From Spirochaetaceae bacterium (GTDB lineage: Bacteria; Spirochaetota; Spirochaetia; JABEVK01): 14,146 nt of DNA. The notes below the pieces were generated by a model that saw nothing but the letters and a program-made list of their open reading frames with translations, ran no database searches and was not told where the DNA came from. The stretch covers positions 1 through 14,146 of the forward strand of contig JAHFSN010000017.1 of the NCBI GenBank assembly GCA_023265735.1. Reading direction: 5' to 3'. The position numbers were made by a program, and so were the translations under genes. Shown here in pieces: positions 1-6,723 of the stretch. The first letter of the stretch is position 1. Each line of letters starts with the position of its first letter.

Positions 1-980
1 AAGACCAAATGTCTGGCCGTGGTCGAGCCCGTCCACTGGTCTTCGAGGAGCTGGGCCGCCACCCGCCCCTTCTGGAATCCGGGCTGACGGACCGTGGTCA
101 GGGCGGGCCTCAGCTGCCTGAGCGAAAGGCTCCCGTCAAACCCTGTCACCGAGAGGTCTTCGGGAATGCGCAAGCCCATGGCCTCGGCGTACAGATAGGC
201 CCCCGCCGCCTGGGCATCGGAAAGACAGACGATGACCTCGGGATGCCCCTGAGGCCAGGTTTCGGCCCGGAGGGAGGCGAGGGCAGACGAAGGTCTGACC
301 CACGAACTTCCCCGGGTCAGCACCACATCGTCCAGGGGGTCGAGGACCTCACGAAATCCCTTCATGCGCCGCCAGAGGGAACGTGAGCCCGCGTTGCCGC
401 GGCTGCCGATTCGGACTCCCGGATAGGTGAGGAGGTGGATCCGCCGAAACCCCCGGTGGACCACGTTGGCCATGAGGGTTCGGGCCGCGGCCTGGTCGGG
501 AAAGGTGACGCTGGAGATTCCGGGGCCCACCCGGCCGTCGATGGTGACCAAGGGAAGGTTGCGTCGGCTGAGGGACTCCAGCAGCGAAGGGTCGGGCGTG
601 AATCCCAAGGTGAGCACCCCGTCGACGGCGGCGTTCCGAACGGCCTCCACGAGGCATCCATTGAGGGGCGGCACGAAGGTCAAACGCAGCTGCCGGTCCT
701 GGCAGAAGGCACCGATTCCCTGGAACACCTCCTGAAAGTGCGGTTGGACGAAGGCCTCAGGAAGGCTATGGGGGACGATCACCCCCAGGCAGCCGCTGGA
801 ACTCCTGGCCAAACCACGGGCCAAGGGGTTGGGGACATACCCCATTTCCTCGGACTTTTCGAGAATCCTCTTCAGGGTCGCCGCCGCCAGACGTTGGGGA
901 GAGTTGAACGCAAAGGAAACCGCCGTCTTGGACACCCCGGCTTCCCGGGCAATATCCTGGATGGTCATTCGGCGTTTCAT
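1..980 (-). CDS. LacI-family transcriptional regulator (3' end cut by window edge)
   Basis: A DNA-binding repressor or activator of the LacI/GalR family, acting in the cytoplasm as a dimer or tetramer and usually answering to a sugar. My translation starts MKRRMTIQDIAREAGVSK, the standard LacI helix-turn-helix (residues about 5-26), followed by the hinge-helix pattern NPLARGLA near residue 50. A periplasmic-binding-protein-like effector domain follows (GCLGVIVPHS near residue 63; late motif IPEDLSVTGFDG). About 326 codons are present and typical members have 330-345, so only the last 10-20 residues are missing. The recognition helix reads AVSFAFN where many relatives have TVSRVLN, so the operator may differ. 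The start at 980 has an AAAGGA ribosome site (991-996) and a good promoter upstream. The gene is divergent from the LysM gene. The controlled pathway cannot be read from this window. The family call is very secure; the ligand is unknown. Confidence 0.95.
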   Translation of the reverse strand, partial: MKRRMTIQDIAREAGVSKTAVSFAFNSPQRLAAATLKRILEKSEEMGYVPNPLARGLARSSSGCLGVIVPHSLPEAFVQPHFQEVFQGIGAFCQDRQLRLTFVPPLNGCLVEAVRNAAVDGVLTLGFTPDPSLLESLSRRNLPLVTIDGRVGPGISSVTFPDQAAARTLMANVVHRGFRRIHLLTYPGVRIGSRGNAGSRSLWRRMKGFREVLDPLDDVVLTRGSSWVRPSSALASLRAETWPQGHPEVIVCLSDAQAAGAYLYAEAMGLRIPEDLSVTGFDGSLSLRQLRPALTTVRQPGFQKGRVAAQLLEDQWTGSTTARHLV

Positions 981-994
981 GGACGCACCGTCCT

Positions 995-1010
995 TTCGAG
1001 GGTTCGAGGG
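995..1010. repeat. Tandem 8-bp repeat in the repressor leader
   Basis: TTCGAGGG occurs twice head to tail (995-1002 and 1003-1010; CCCTCGAA on the sense strand of the repressor gene). It lies just upstream of the ribosome site and shares the TTCGA core with the inverted repeat at 1037-1053. It could be a second regulator contact or chance. Confidence 0.4.
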
Positions 1011-1019
1011 CCGGTGACT

Positions 1020-1048
1020 AGGATAGGGGCAGGGCGTTCGACGGTCAA
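1020..1048 (-). promoter_or_regulatory. Sigma70-type promoter of the LacI-family gene
   Basis: On the minus strand TTGACC (1043-1048) and TATCCT (1020-1025) are separated by exactly 17 bases, close to the TTGACA/TATAAT consensus. Transcription would start near 1013, giving a leader of about 34 nt with an AAAGGA ribosome site before the ATG at 980. This is inferred from sequence match only. Confidence 0.7.
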
Positions 1049-1053
1049 TCGAA
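1037..1053. promoter_or_regulatory. Inverted repeat over the -35 box, candidate LacI-family operator
   Basis: TTCGA (1037-1041) and TCGAA (1049-1053) form perfect 5-base arms around a 7-base centre, covering the -35 element of the repressor's promoter. LacI-family proteins bind such palindromes and often repress themselves. The odd spacing and lack of a central CG are atypical, so this is tentative. Confidence 0.35.
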
Positions 1054-1120
1054 TTTTCTGTAGTTTAGACTCAGATATGCCGAAAGGATAGAGAGTCAAT
1101 CCGCTTGGAAGGAGTCTTTC

Positions 1121-1903
1121 ATGGACGGTCAAAAACAGAAGAACACGGCCGCGGTAGTGACAGTCATTGTCCTCATTCTCGTGGTCGTCCTTGGTATCGG
1201 TCTCTATTTTCTCTTTAGCAAACCGGCCCCTCCGCCCGCGACTCCCGTGAAGGTCGAAACCCCAGTCCCCGCTCCGACTCCGGCCCCGGTGGCCGAGACT
1301 CCCGCGCCCTCGGGTCCCAAACTCCTCGGGGTCCACACCGTCGTTCCCAAAGACACCCTGTGGTGGATCAGCGACAAATGGTACAAGGACCCCGTCCTTT
1401 GGCCGTCCATCTACGAAATCAACAAGTCAGAAATTCGTGACCCGGACAGGATTTTTCCCGGACAGAAGTTCGATATTCCTGCCCTGAGCGGAACCACGGC
1501 TAACCTGTCGGAAGACGACAAGAGCCTCTTGGCCCAGGGCTACCTGGAGGCCTACCGGGTCTACAAGGAAAAGGGTAAGCAAGACGCCGAGGACTACAAG
1601 CGGGTCGGATACAAGTTGAGCGGCAAGCCGTACGTGGCGCCCAAGACCTCGGTCCGTCCTGCCCCGAAGACGTCCGCCGCTCCGGCTTCCTCTCCCGCCC
1701 CGGCCCCCGCGGCCAGCCTTGTGGCTCCGGTCAGCACACCGGCTCCCGCAGTCACTCCCGCTCCCGAGCCGGCTGCCCCCGCTGTCACCGAGCCGACTCC
1801 TGCGGCTCCGGCTTCCTCCGATGCGGCGCCCGCCGACCCCGCTCCCGCCCCCACCACTTCTGGCGACGCGGCCCCGGCCGAAGCTCCGGCCCCCGGACAG
1901 TAA
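1121..1903 (+). CDS. Membrane-anchored LysM-domain protein with Pro/Ala-rich linkers
   Basis: A probable envelope protein of 260 residues that binds peptidoglycan. Residues about 9-33 form one hydrophobic segment after a short charged N-terminus (MDGQKQK) with no evident cleavage site, so it is likely a signal anchor. A Pro/Ala/Thr/Val linker covers about 34-67. One LysM domain spans about 70-120 and shows the family pattern: VHTVVPKDTLWWIS, a DPVLWPSIYEIN core and FPGQKFDIP. A short helical, charged stretch follows (about 125-165, EAYRVYKEKGKQDAEDY). The last 85 residues or so are almost only Ala, Pro, Ser, Thr and Val. The start has an excellent ribosome site, GGAAGGAG at 1107-1114, six bases before ATG. 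I see no convincing promoter of its own upstream. No enzymatic domain is visible, so a structural or scaffold role is inferred. The LysM call is secure; the function is not. Confidence 0.9.
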   Translation: MDGQKQKNTAAVVTVIVLILVVVLGIGLYFLFSKPAPPPATPVKVETPVPAPTPAPVAETPAPSGPKLLGVHTVVPKDTLWWISDKWYKDPVLWPSIYEINKSEIRDPDRIFPGQKFDIPALSGTTANLSEDDKSLLAQGYLEAYRVYKEKGKQDAEDYKRVGYKLSGKPYVAPKTSVRPAPKTSAAPASSPAPAPAASLVAPVSTPAPAVTPAPEPAAPAVTEPTPAAPASSDAAPADPAPAPTTSGDAAPAEAPAPGQ

Positions 1904-1912
1904 GTAGGTAGG

Positions 1913-2557
1913 CTAGTCGAGGGTCTTCAAGATGGCCCAGGCCGCGCTCAGTTTCTGAAAATGTAGGGGATCACCGCCCCGGTCGGGGTGGTGATCCAGG
2001 CAGAGCCGACGCCACTGCTTCTTGATGGCCCGCCCGTCGGAATCCGGCGGCAGCCCGAAGCGCTCGAGGGCCTCGGTGATGGCCCCCCGATTTCCCAGCC
2101 AATGGAAGAAGTTCTCCACCAGGTCGTGCAGGCCCTGCTCGGTCATCCCCTCCAGGTTGCTCCAGTTGAGGTAGTAAGACTTCATGGAATTGGGTTCGAG
2201 TTGGGGACCCGAATGCCGCGGGCAGAGGCCCGTGTCCGGTTCGGCCGGGTCGAGGCAATACTGCCCCGTGTCGAGGTCGAGCCGGGCGCACCGTCCCTGG
2301 GGGGCTGCGGGGATCAACGTCGACCTCACGCCCCGGATCCAAAGCCTCTCGCCCGTGGTGGTGCGGAGCTCATCGTCGAAGAGCCAGAGTCTCCTGTAGA
2401 GAAGAAAGTGCTTCTGAAAGAGTTCCAGGCCGAGGACTCCGTTTCCCTCCGAATCTTGGGGGAAGAATGTCTTCAGCAGGTCAATTTCCTGGACGTCTTC
2501 GCCGAACCGTGAGGCAAACAGGGCCCGAAGGGTTTCGAAGTCCCAGGCCGGCTCCAT
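1913..2557 (-). CDS. DnaJ-related J-domain protein with possible zinc site
   Basis: A 214-residue soluble protein whose last 60 residues or so form a J domain. The helix II pattern AIKKQWRRLCLDHHPDRGG holds the HPD tripeptide (residues 190-192) that J-proteins use to stimulate Hsp70 (DnaK) ATPase, and a helix III-like end follows (FQKLSAAWAILKTLD). The J domain is C-terminal and there are no Gly/Phe or DnaJ zinc-centre regions, so this is not DnaJ. The N-terminal part (FQKHFLLYRRLWLFDDELR, about 47-65) resembles the DNAJ_related family, whose job is unknown. Cys90, Cys101, Cys112 and His115 form a C-x10-C-x10-C-x2-H pattern that could bind zinc. It is the third gene of an operon, four bases after TraB. 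I see no good ribosome site at the start, so translation is probably coupled to TraB. Its end lies nine bases from the convergent LysM gene. The J-domain call is strong; the client is unknown. Confidence 0.88.
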   Translation of the reverse strand: MEPAWDFETLRALFASRFGEDVQEIDLLKTFFPQDSEGNGVLGLELFQKHFLLYRRLWLFDDELRTTTGERLWIRGVRSTLIPAAPQGRCARLDLDTGQYCLDPAEPDTGLCPRHSGPQLEPNSMKSYYLNWSNLEGMTEQGLHDLVENFFHWLGNRGAITEALERFGLPPDSDGRAIKKQWRRLCLDHHPDRGGDPLHFQKLSAAWAILKTLD

Positions 2558-2561
2558 CGAT

Positions 2562-3743
2562 CTAGTGGAACAAACCCTTGAGGATCAGGGGCAGGGTGGC
2601 GTACATCCCGATGGTGGCCCCCACGGTCGACAGCAGGACGACCAGCAAGATTCGGAGAACCCTGTTCTTGTAGTAACCCGTGAACTTCATGGCGTCGTCG
2701 GAAAGGCTTTCCAGGTCGGAGACCCGGGGCCGCCGGAGGGTCGCCTCCGAGAACCCCGTGAAGTAGGCCACGTGGACCAAGGGGTGGAACAGGGCGGCAA
2801 AAGGCGCAGCGACGATGGCCACCACGATGGTGACCGGGTGGGCCAGGGCGAGGACGGACCCCAGGGCCGCAAAGGCCGAGGTGGTGACGGCCACCGTGAG
2901 CAAGATCTTCTGGAAGGCTTCCCAGCCCTGGGTGGCGAACCCGGCGACCAGGACGGCCACGAACGCCACGGGAATGAGATAGGGCCAGACCCGGCTCCAC
3001 CACGAGGGGGGAGGGACCATGGAGATCGCCGTGAGGTCGGCCTCGGCCTTGCCTTCGTGAAGGTCGTTGAGCCACCGAATCATGCCCGGCACGTGCCCGG
3101 CCCCCACCACGGCCACGATTTTCTTCCCGCTGATCTGAAAGAGCGACGTGGCCAGGTACTGGTCCCGTTCATCGATGAGCACCTGCTTCACCGTGGGGAG
3201 CTCCTGGGCCAGTTCGCCCATCACCGCCTCCAACTCGTTCTTCTTCTTCAGGTCTTCGATGGCGCCGGCATCGACCTTCTCGGAGCCGAAGACCGAGCCC
3301 ATCAGCAACCCGAGGAGCTTGTTCTTGCCCCAGAACGAGGACTTTCTCCAGGCGCGGCGGAGGGTGGTCTGAACGTCCCGGTCGATAAACACTTCCCGGG
3401 CCCCGACTTCCTTGGCAGCGTCGACGGCGGCCAGCATCTCCTGTCCGGGTTTGGACTCGACCTCCTGACCCACCCGGCGCTGAAAGCTCGACAGGGCCAA
3501 GTTGGCCAACAAGAGGAAGCCCTTCTTCTGTTTCAGCACCTGAAAGATGTCGACCTTCTGCCAATTGTGAGCTTCCGAGAGCGACTGGTAACGGCCCGCA
3601 TCGATCTCGACGCCGACCACCTCGGGGCGTTCCTCGCGGATGACGGCCTGGACCTCCTCGATGCTCGAGGCCGAAACGTGGGCCGTCCCCACCAGAACAT
3701 ATTCCTTGTCACCGTACGTCAGGCGGGTCACTGTGTCGCTCAT
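2562..3743 (-). CDS. TraB/TIKI-family membrane protein
   Basis: A 393-residue protein of the TraB family, named for the enterococcal pheromone-shutdown protein and related to the animal TIKI metalloproteases and plant/archaeal homologues. The soluble N-terminal domain carries the conserved motifs: GTAHVS (19-24), VGVEID with Glu46 (43-48), DRD (121-123), ERD (192-194) and GAGHVPG (214-220). The His and Glu residues are those thought to bind metal in the family. The C-terminal third has hydrophobic segments at about 254-270, 282-300, 303-320 and 364-388, so the protein is anchored in the inner membrane. The start codon directly follows the stop of the DHH gene (no spacer), with AAGGAA inside the end of that gene as ribosome site. 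Together with the J-protein behind it, a role in membrane protein handling is possible but unproven. The bacterial substrate is not known. The family call is very secure. Confidence 0.93.
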   Translation of the reverse strand: MSDTVTRLTYGDKEYVLVGTAHVSASSIEEVQAVIREERPEVVGVEIDAGRYQSLSEAHNWQKVDIFQVLKQKKGFLLLANLALSSFQRRVGQEVESKPGQEMLAAVDAAKEVGAREVFIDRDVQTTLRRAWRKSSFWGKNKLLGLLMGSVFGSEKVDAGAIEDLKKKNELEAVMGELAQELPTVKQVLIDERDQYLATSLFQISGKKIVAVVGAGHVPGMIRWLNDLHEGKAEADLTAISMVPPPSWWSRVWPYLIPVAFVAVLVAGFATQGWEAFQKILLTVAVTTSAFAALGSVLALAHPVTIVVAIVAAPFAALFHPLVHVAYFTGFSEATLRRPRVSDLESLSDDAMKFTGYYKNRVLRILLVVLLSTVGATIGMYATLPLILKGLFH

Positions 3744-4730
3744 CTAGGTTCCTTCGTGAATGTAGTGGTCTATGGCCGATCGAAACCTCTCGTAGAGGTC
3801 GTCGGGTCCATGGAAGTCGGTGAGGCGGACGGTCCCTCCGCCCATGTGGTAGTGGCCGCCGCCAAACCCTATGCCGTAGAGGGCCCGGCGGATGACCTTG
3901 CTGGCGGCCAGTCCCGGGTCTTCGCTCCTCACGGAGATCTTGATCTCACCCTGGTTCAGTCCGGCCACAACGCTGAAGGCCACCTCGTGGAACCTCAGGT
4001 AGTCGTCGGCCAGGACGGCGATGGTGTCGGAGTCCGTTTCCTTCGAAATGAACGTGAAGCAGAAGCCCTTGTACACCCGCAGATGCTCCAGCCCTTCCTG
4101 GAAGATGGGGATGTTGCGTACCGACAGGCTGTTGTTGAGGAGGTAGTTGCCCGAAATCCAGTCGGCCTTGAAGTAGAGACCCGTGAAGGCCGAAAGGTCG
4201 GCGGGGCAGACTCCCCGGGTCAGGTAGTTGGTGTCCATCATGATGCCCATGAGGAGAACCGTGGCCACCGTCTTGCTCGGCTGGAAACTGGAACCAGCGT
4301 AGTACTCGTAGATGAGGGTCGAGCAGGACCCGTAGGTCTCGCGGATGTCGAGGTACGGGGCCGGGATGGCCTGGGGGGGGAGGGGGTGGTGGTCAATGAC
4401 CCCCTTGATGGCGGTCCCCTCGATGAGGGTGACGTTCTTGTTCCCCGGGCAGGAGTCCACGAGGATGACCTGCTCGCCGCCCTGGAGGGCGAGGTCCTTC
4501 ATCCGGGTCACGGGAATCTTCAGGGTTCGGATGGTTTCTCCGAGGGAGAACCCCTGAATCTCCTCTCCGTACACGATGGTCGTGGGAAGCCCATAGGTTT
4601 CAAAGAGGCAGTACAGCCCGTAGGCCGAAGCGATGGCGTCAAAATCGGGAAAGTCGTGGGTCTGAATGAGGATGGGGCGGTCCGGGGTCAGGCCCAACAG
4701 GAGGGCGTCGAAGGACTTCTCAGCGTCCAT
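3744..4730 (-). CDS. DHH-family phosphoesterase (NrnA/RecJ-like fold)
   Basis: A probable cytoplasmic metal-dependent phosphoesterase of the DHH superfamily, which includes NrnA (oligoribonucleotide/pAp and pApA hydrolysis) and RecJ. Counting from an upstream ATG at 4739 (331 residues), the motifs run THDFPDFD (27-34), VDSC with Asp95, the signature DHH in GVIDHHP (116-118), and a later Asp169 in GIMMDTNY. A DHHA1-type C-terminal end follows, with FGGGHYHMGGG (292-302) for substrate binding. I prefer the ATG at 4730, because AAGGA lies eight bases before it, whereas the ATG at 4739 overlaps that ribosome site. The loss is three residues. It is the first gene of an operon with TraB and the J-protein, with its own promoter at 4871-4899 and a leader of roughly 130 nt. 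Oligonucleotide or cyclic-dinucleotide breakdown is the likely activity, but the exact substrate cannot be told from sequence. Confidence 0.9.
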   Translation of the reverse strand: MDAEKSFDALLLGLTPDRPILIQTHDFPDFDAIASAYGLYCLFETYGLPTTIVYGEEIQGFSLGETIRTLKIPVTRMKDLALQGGEQVILVDSCPGNKNVTLIEGTAIKGVIDHHPLPPQAIPAPYLDIRETYGSCSTLIYEYYAGSSFQPSKTVATVLLMGIMMDTNYLTRGVCPADLSAFTGLYFKADWISGNYLLNNSLSVRNIPIFQEGLEHLRVYKGFCFTFISKETDSDTIAVLADDYLRFHEVAFSVVAGLNQGEIKISVRSEDPGLAASKVIRRALYGIGFGGGHYHMGGGTVRLTDFHGPDDLYERFRSAIDHYIHEGT

Positions 4731-4794
4731 CGACCCCATCCTTCACCAGATGACCCTGGGCCCAGCCGGGGGCCAATGGGTCGGAGATCGTGTT

Positions 4795-4841
4795 GGGGGG
4801 CGGGGGGACTCTCGCGGCACGGACCGGGGGGGCGGCCGGGG
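4795..4841 (+). other. G-tract cluster (possible G-quadruplex) between divergent genes
   Basis: Four G runs lie close together: 6 G (4795-4800), 6 G (4802-4807), 7 G (4826-4832) and 4 G (4838-4841), with intervals of 1, 18 and 5 bases. The opposite strand, which becomes the leader RNA of the DHH operon, is correspondingly C-rich. The tracts could form a quadruplex in the coding-side DNA of the unknown gene. The long middle loop weakens the case, and high GC alone could explain part of it. Confidence 0.45.
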
Positions 4842-4870
4842 ACAGTCCACAGCTGGGGCGCATGGCACGC

Positions 4871-4899
4871 ATGATACCCGACGCCAAGCTCTTGGACAA
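4871..4899 (-). promoter_or_regulatory. Promoter of the DHH-TraB-J operon
   Basis: On the minus strand TTGTCC (4894-4899) and TATCAT (4871-4876) are 17 bases apart, matching the consensus at 4 of 6 and 5 of 6 positions. Transcription would start near 4864 and give a long, very C-rich leader of about 130 nt. The -35 box overlaps that of the divergent promoter. Confidence 0.6.
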
Positions 4900-4922
4900 G
4901 GACGGGTCGGGCGGGTTAGAAT
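4892..4922 (+). promoter_or_regulatory. Promoter of the anchored unknown protein, possibly giving a leaderless mRNA
   Basis: TTGGAC (4892-4897) and TAGAAT (4917-4922) are 19 bases apart, slightly long. The -10 box ends only five bases before the ATG at 4928, so RNA starting the usual 6-7 bases downstream would begin at or beside the start codon. No Shine-Dalgarno is present there, which fits a leaderless transcript. Confidence 0.5.
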
Positions 4923-4927
4923 GCGGC

Positions 4928-6673
4928 ATGCGGAAAACCCGGACCTGGCTTTTCTTCTTCCTACCTGTCTTGTACGTCACGGTGATCCTGGGTTTCATCG
5001 CCTTTCAGTTCTCCAAGAAGAGCGATTCCTTCAGCCAAAGTCTGGGCGACCTGACCGTGTCGGGGAAGACCACCGGGGGTGGACAACCCGCTGACCTCAC
5101 CCTGCGCGGGCGGGGCCTGGCCTTTGTCTTTGACGCGGCCCATCCTATCCAGGCGGAGGGGAGCGACGGCACCAGTAGCAAACTGCGGCCCCTCTCGTGG
5201 AACTGGAAGGACGGGAACGTCGTGGTCGTGTTCCAATCGGGACTCCAGATGGTCTTCGAGAAGGCGGAAACGGGGGGGCGATCCCTCCTGATCCACCCGT
5301 TGGCCAACGATTCGCTGAAGAAGTACACGGCGCTCCATGTCCCGTTCTCCCTCGATGGCGGGGCCCGGGCGGTGTCGTCTACCAGAACCTACCAAGAGGT
5401 CACCCGGGACAAGAGCCGCCTGCTGGTCAGCCTCGACGGGGCCCAGGACCGATTCGAAAGCGAAAACACCTTTGTCCTCACCGTCGGCAAAAATGGGTTC
5501 CGTCCGGCACGTCTGGATCCTCTCCCCCCCGATGTCCCCGCCGCCTTGGCTTGGTTGACCCTCGACAGCCGGGTCACCCCCGAAACAGCCGAAACGTCCC
5601 TTTCGCAATACTGGGACAAGGCATACGCCTCCTGGTCGTCGGCCTCCATTTTCACGACCCGCCTGGCGGATTCCTGGAGCCGCGAGTCCCTCCTGCGGGG
5701 CGACTACCTGACGACGTTCGGCCGGATTCAAAACCTCCTGAACCGTGACCCGAAGGCCTGGGGCTTCGACGCCATGGGCTACCTGGGAAACATGGTCGAC
5801 CTGACGGCCCAGCAGAGGCGCTCCGTCGAGTCGGCCTCCAGCCGGGCCCAGCCCGACTGGGCAGGCCAGGGACGGCTGTGGCTCGACGCCAAGTTTTACG
5901 GCCCCGACTCGTCGGCTGACCGCGTGAAATCGATCCTTCTCACCGGAAAACTCCCCGACGATGTGCCTGGCCTTCTGGCGGTGGCCCAGAATCTGAGGAC
6001 CATCCAGACTCTTCAGCCTTCCGATGCGGTGACGTCCCGGGTTTCCGACGTGATGACGGCCCTGGCGGCCAAGGTCGTCCGGCGCGAGGGCGACCTCTTT
6101 GTTCGAAGCGGCGACAACCTCCTCGACTTGAAGTCGTCCCTCCTCGTCGGCCGACTGTGGCTCGACTATTCCCGAAGCCTCTCGAGCCATACCTTCGGTT
6201 CGGCGGGAGCCCAGCTGGTCGCCTCGGCCCTCGGCTACCAAGACCCGGCGGGCCGCCTTCCCGAGACCCTCGTGACCCAAGACGGCAAGGTCGTCCGACA
6301 GGAAGGCACCGTCCTTTCCGAGGAGGTCTACCCCTGGCTGAGACCCGTCGTGGGCACCGAAACAGACCTGCCCGAGTGGGGCGCAGGCTCCTTTGTCCGC
6401 ACCCCTGCCAAGAGCGAAACCCGGGCCATCACCGCGGCCCAGGCGCGGTTCACCTTCCGGTTCCCTGCCGGAGCCGCCGAACACATCGTGATGGTGGGCG
6501 TCCCCGCCTTCGACCACATCACCATGCACGGCATCCGGTGGCGCACCGATCCCCAGTTCCAGTCGTATACCGACGGCTGGGCGTATTCGGCGTCGACCAA
6601 GACCCTGTTCGTCAAAATTAAGCACAGGGAAGACCTGGAAGAGCTGGTCATTCACTTTCAGCCGGAGCAGTAA
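4928..6673 (+). CDS. Unrecognised membrane-anchored envelope protein
   Basis: I do not recognise this 581-residue protein. It begins with a short basic stretch (MRKTRT) and one hydrophobic segment (about 7-27, LFFFLPVLYVTVILGFIAFQF) followed by FSKK, so it is most likely anchored in the inner membrane with the rest outside the cytoplasm. The remainder has a beta-rich-looking first part (about 40-200), a helical middle (about 230-430, with tryptophans and repeated short helices) and a beta-rich end (about 480-581). I find no cysteine in it, which would suit an oxidising compartment. No catalytic motif is obvious. The frame is open back to 4790, but 4928 is the likely start because it places the anchor at the N-terminus and follows a -10 box directly; ATGs at 4862 and 4871 are alternatives. 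The spacing to the FKBP lipoprotein gene downstream is 109 bases, with a separate promoter. It is a real gene by length and codon use; its role is unknown. Confidence 0.82.
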   Translation: MRKTRTWLFFFLPVLYVTVILGFIAFQFSKKSDSFSQSLGDLTVSGKTTGGGQPADLTLRGRGLAFVFDAAHPIQAEGSDGTSSKLRPLSWNWKDGNVVVVFQSGLQMVFEKAETGGRSLLIHPLANDSLKKYTALHVPFSLDGGARAVSSTRTYQEVTRDKSRLLVSLDGAQDRFESENTFVLTVGKNGFRPARLDPLPPDVPAALAWLTLDSRVTPETAETSLSQYWDKAYASWSSASIFTTRLADSWSRESLLRGDYLTTFGRIQNLLNRDPKAWGFDAMGYLGNMVDLTAQQRRSVESASSRAQPDWAGQGRLWLDAKFYGPDSSADRVKSILLTGKLPDDVPGLLAVAQNLRTIQTLQPSDAVTSRVSDVMTALAAKVVRREGDLFVRSGDNLLDLKSSLLVGRLWLDYSRSLSSHTFGSAGAQLVASALGYQDPAGRLPETLVTQDGKVVRQEGTVLSEEVYPWLRPVVGTETDLPEWGAGSFVRTPAKSETRAITAAQARFTFRFPAGAAEHIVMVGVPAFDHITMHGIRWRTDPQFQSYTDGWAYSASTKTLFVKIKHREDLEELVIHFQPEQ

Positions 6674-6688
6674 TCTGGCGGACTCCCC

Positions 6689-6717
6689 TTGAGCCTTTTG
6701 CACGAAGGGAATATGGT
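6689..6717 (+). promoter_or_regulatory. Promoter of the FKBP lipoprotein gene
   Basis: TTGAGC (6689-6694) and TATGGT (6712-6717) are 17 bases apart, each matching 4 of 6 consensus positions. Transcription would begin near 6724, exactly where the inverted repeat 6724-6742 starts, giving a leader of about 59 nt. Confidence 0.5.
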
Positions 6718-6723
6718 TTTCGG

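Noticed and set aside
1054..1106. Plus-strand promoter for the LysM gene
   Set aside because: Several A/T-rich hexamers (TAGACT, AGATAT) occur but none has an acceptable -35 at 16-18 bases, so I do not call one.
4756..4765. 10-bp palindrome CTGGGCCCAG
   Set aside because: Short GC palindromes are frequent at this base composition, and it matches no operator I know.
2565..4874. Very long plus-strand open frame (769 codons) opposite the DHH and TraB genes
   Set aside because: It is an antisense shadow. G/C-rich third positions remove stops on the opposite strand, its product is rich in Gly/Asp/His/Val with no motif, and the minus-strand genes have clear family motifs.
4720..4998. 92-codon minus-strand frame across the divergent gap
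   Set aside because: It overlaps the starts of both flanking genes and both promoters, is Pro/Ala/Arg-rich, and has no ribosome site or homology I recognise.
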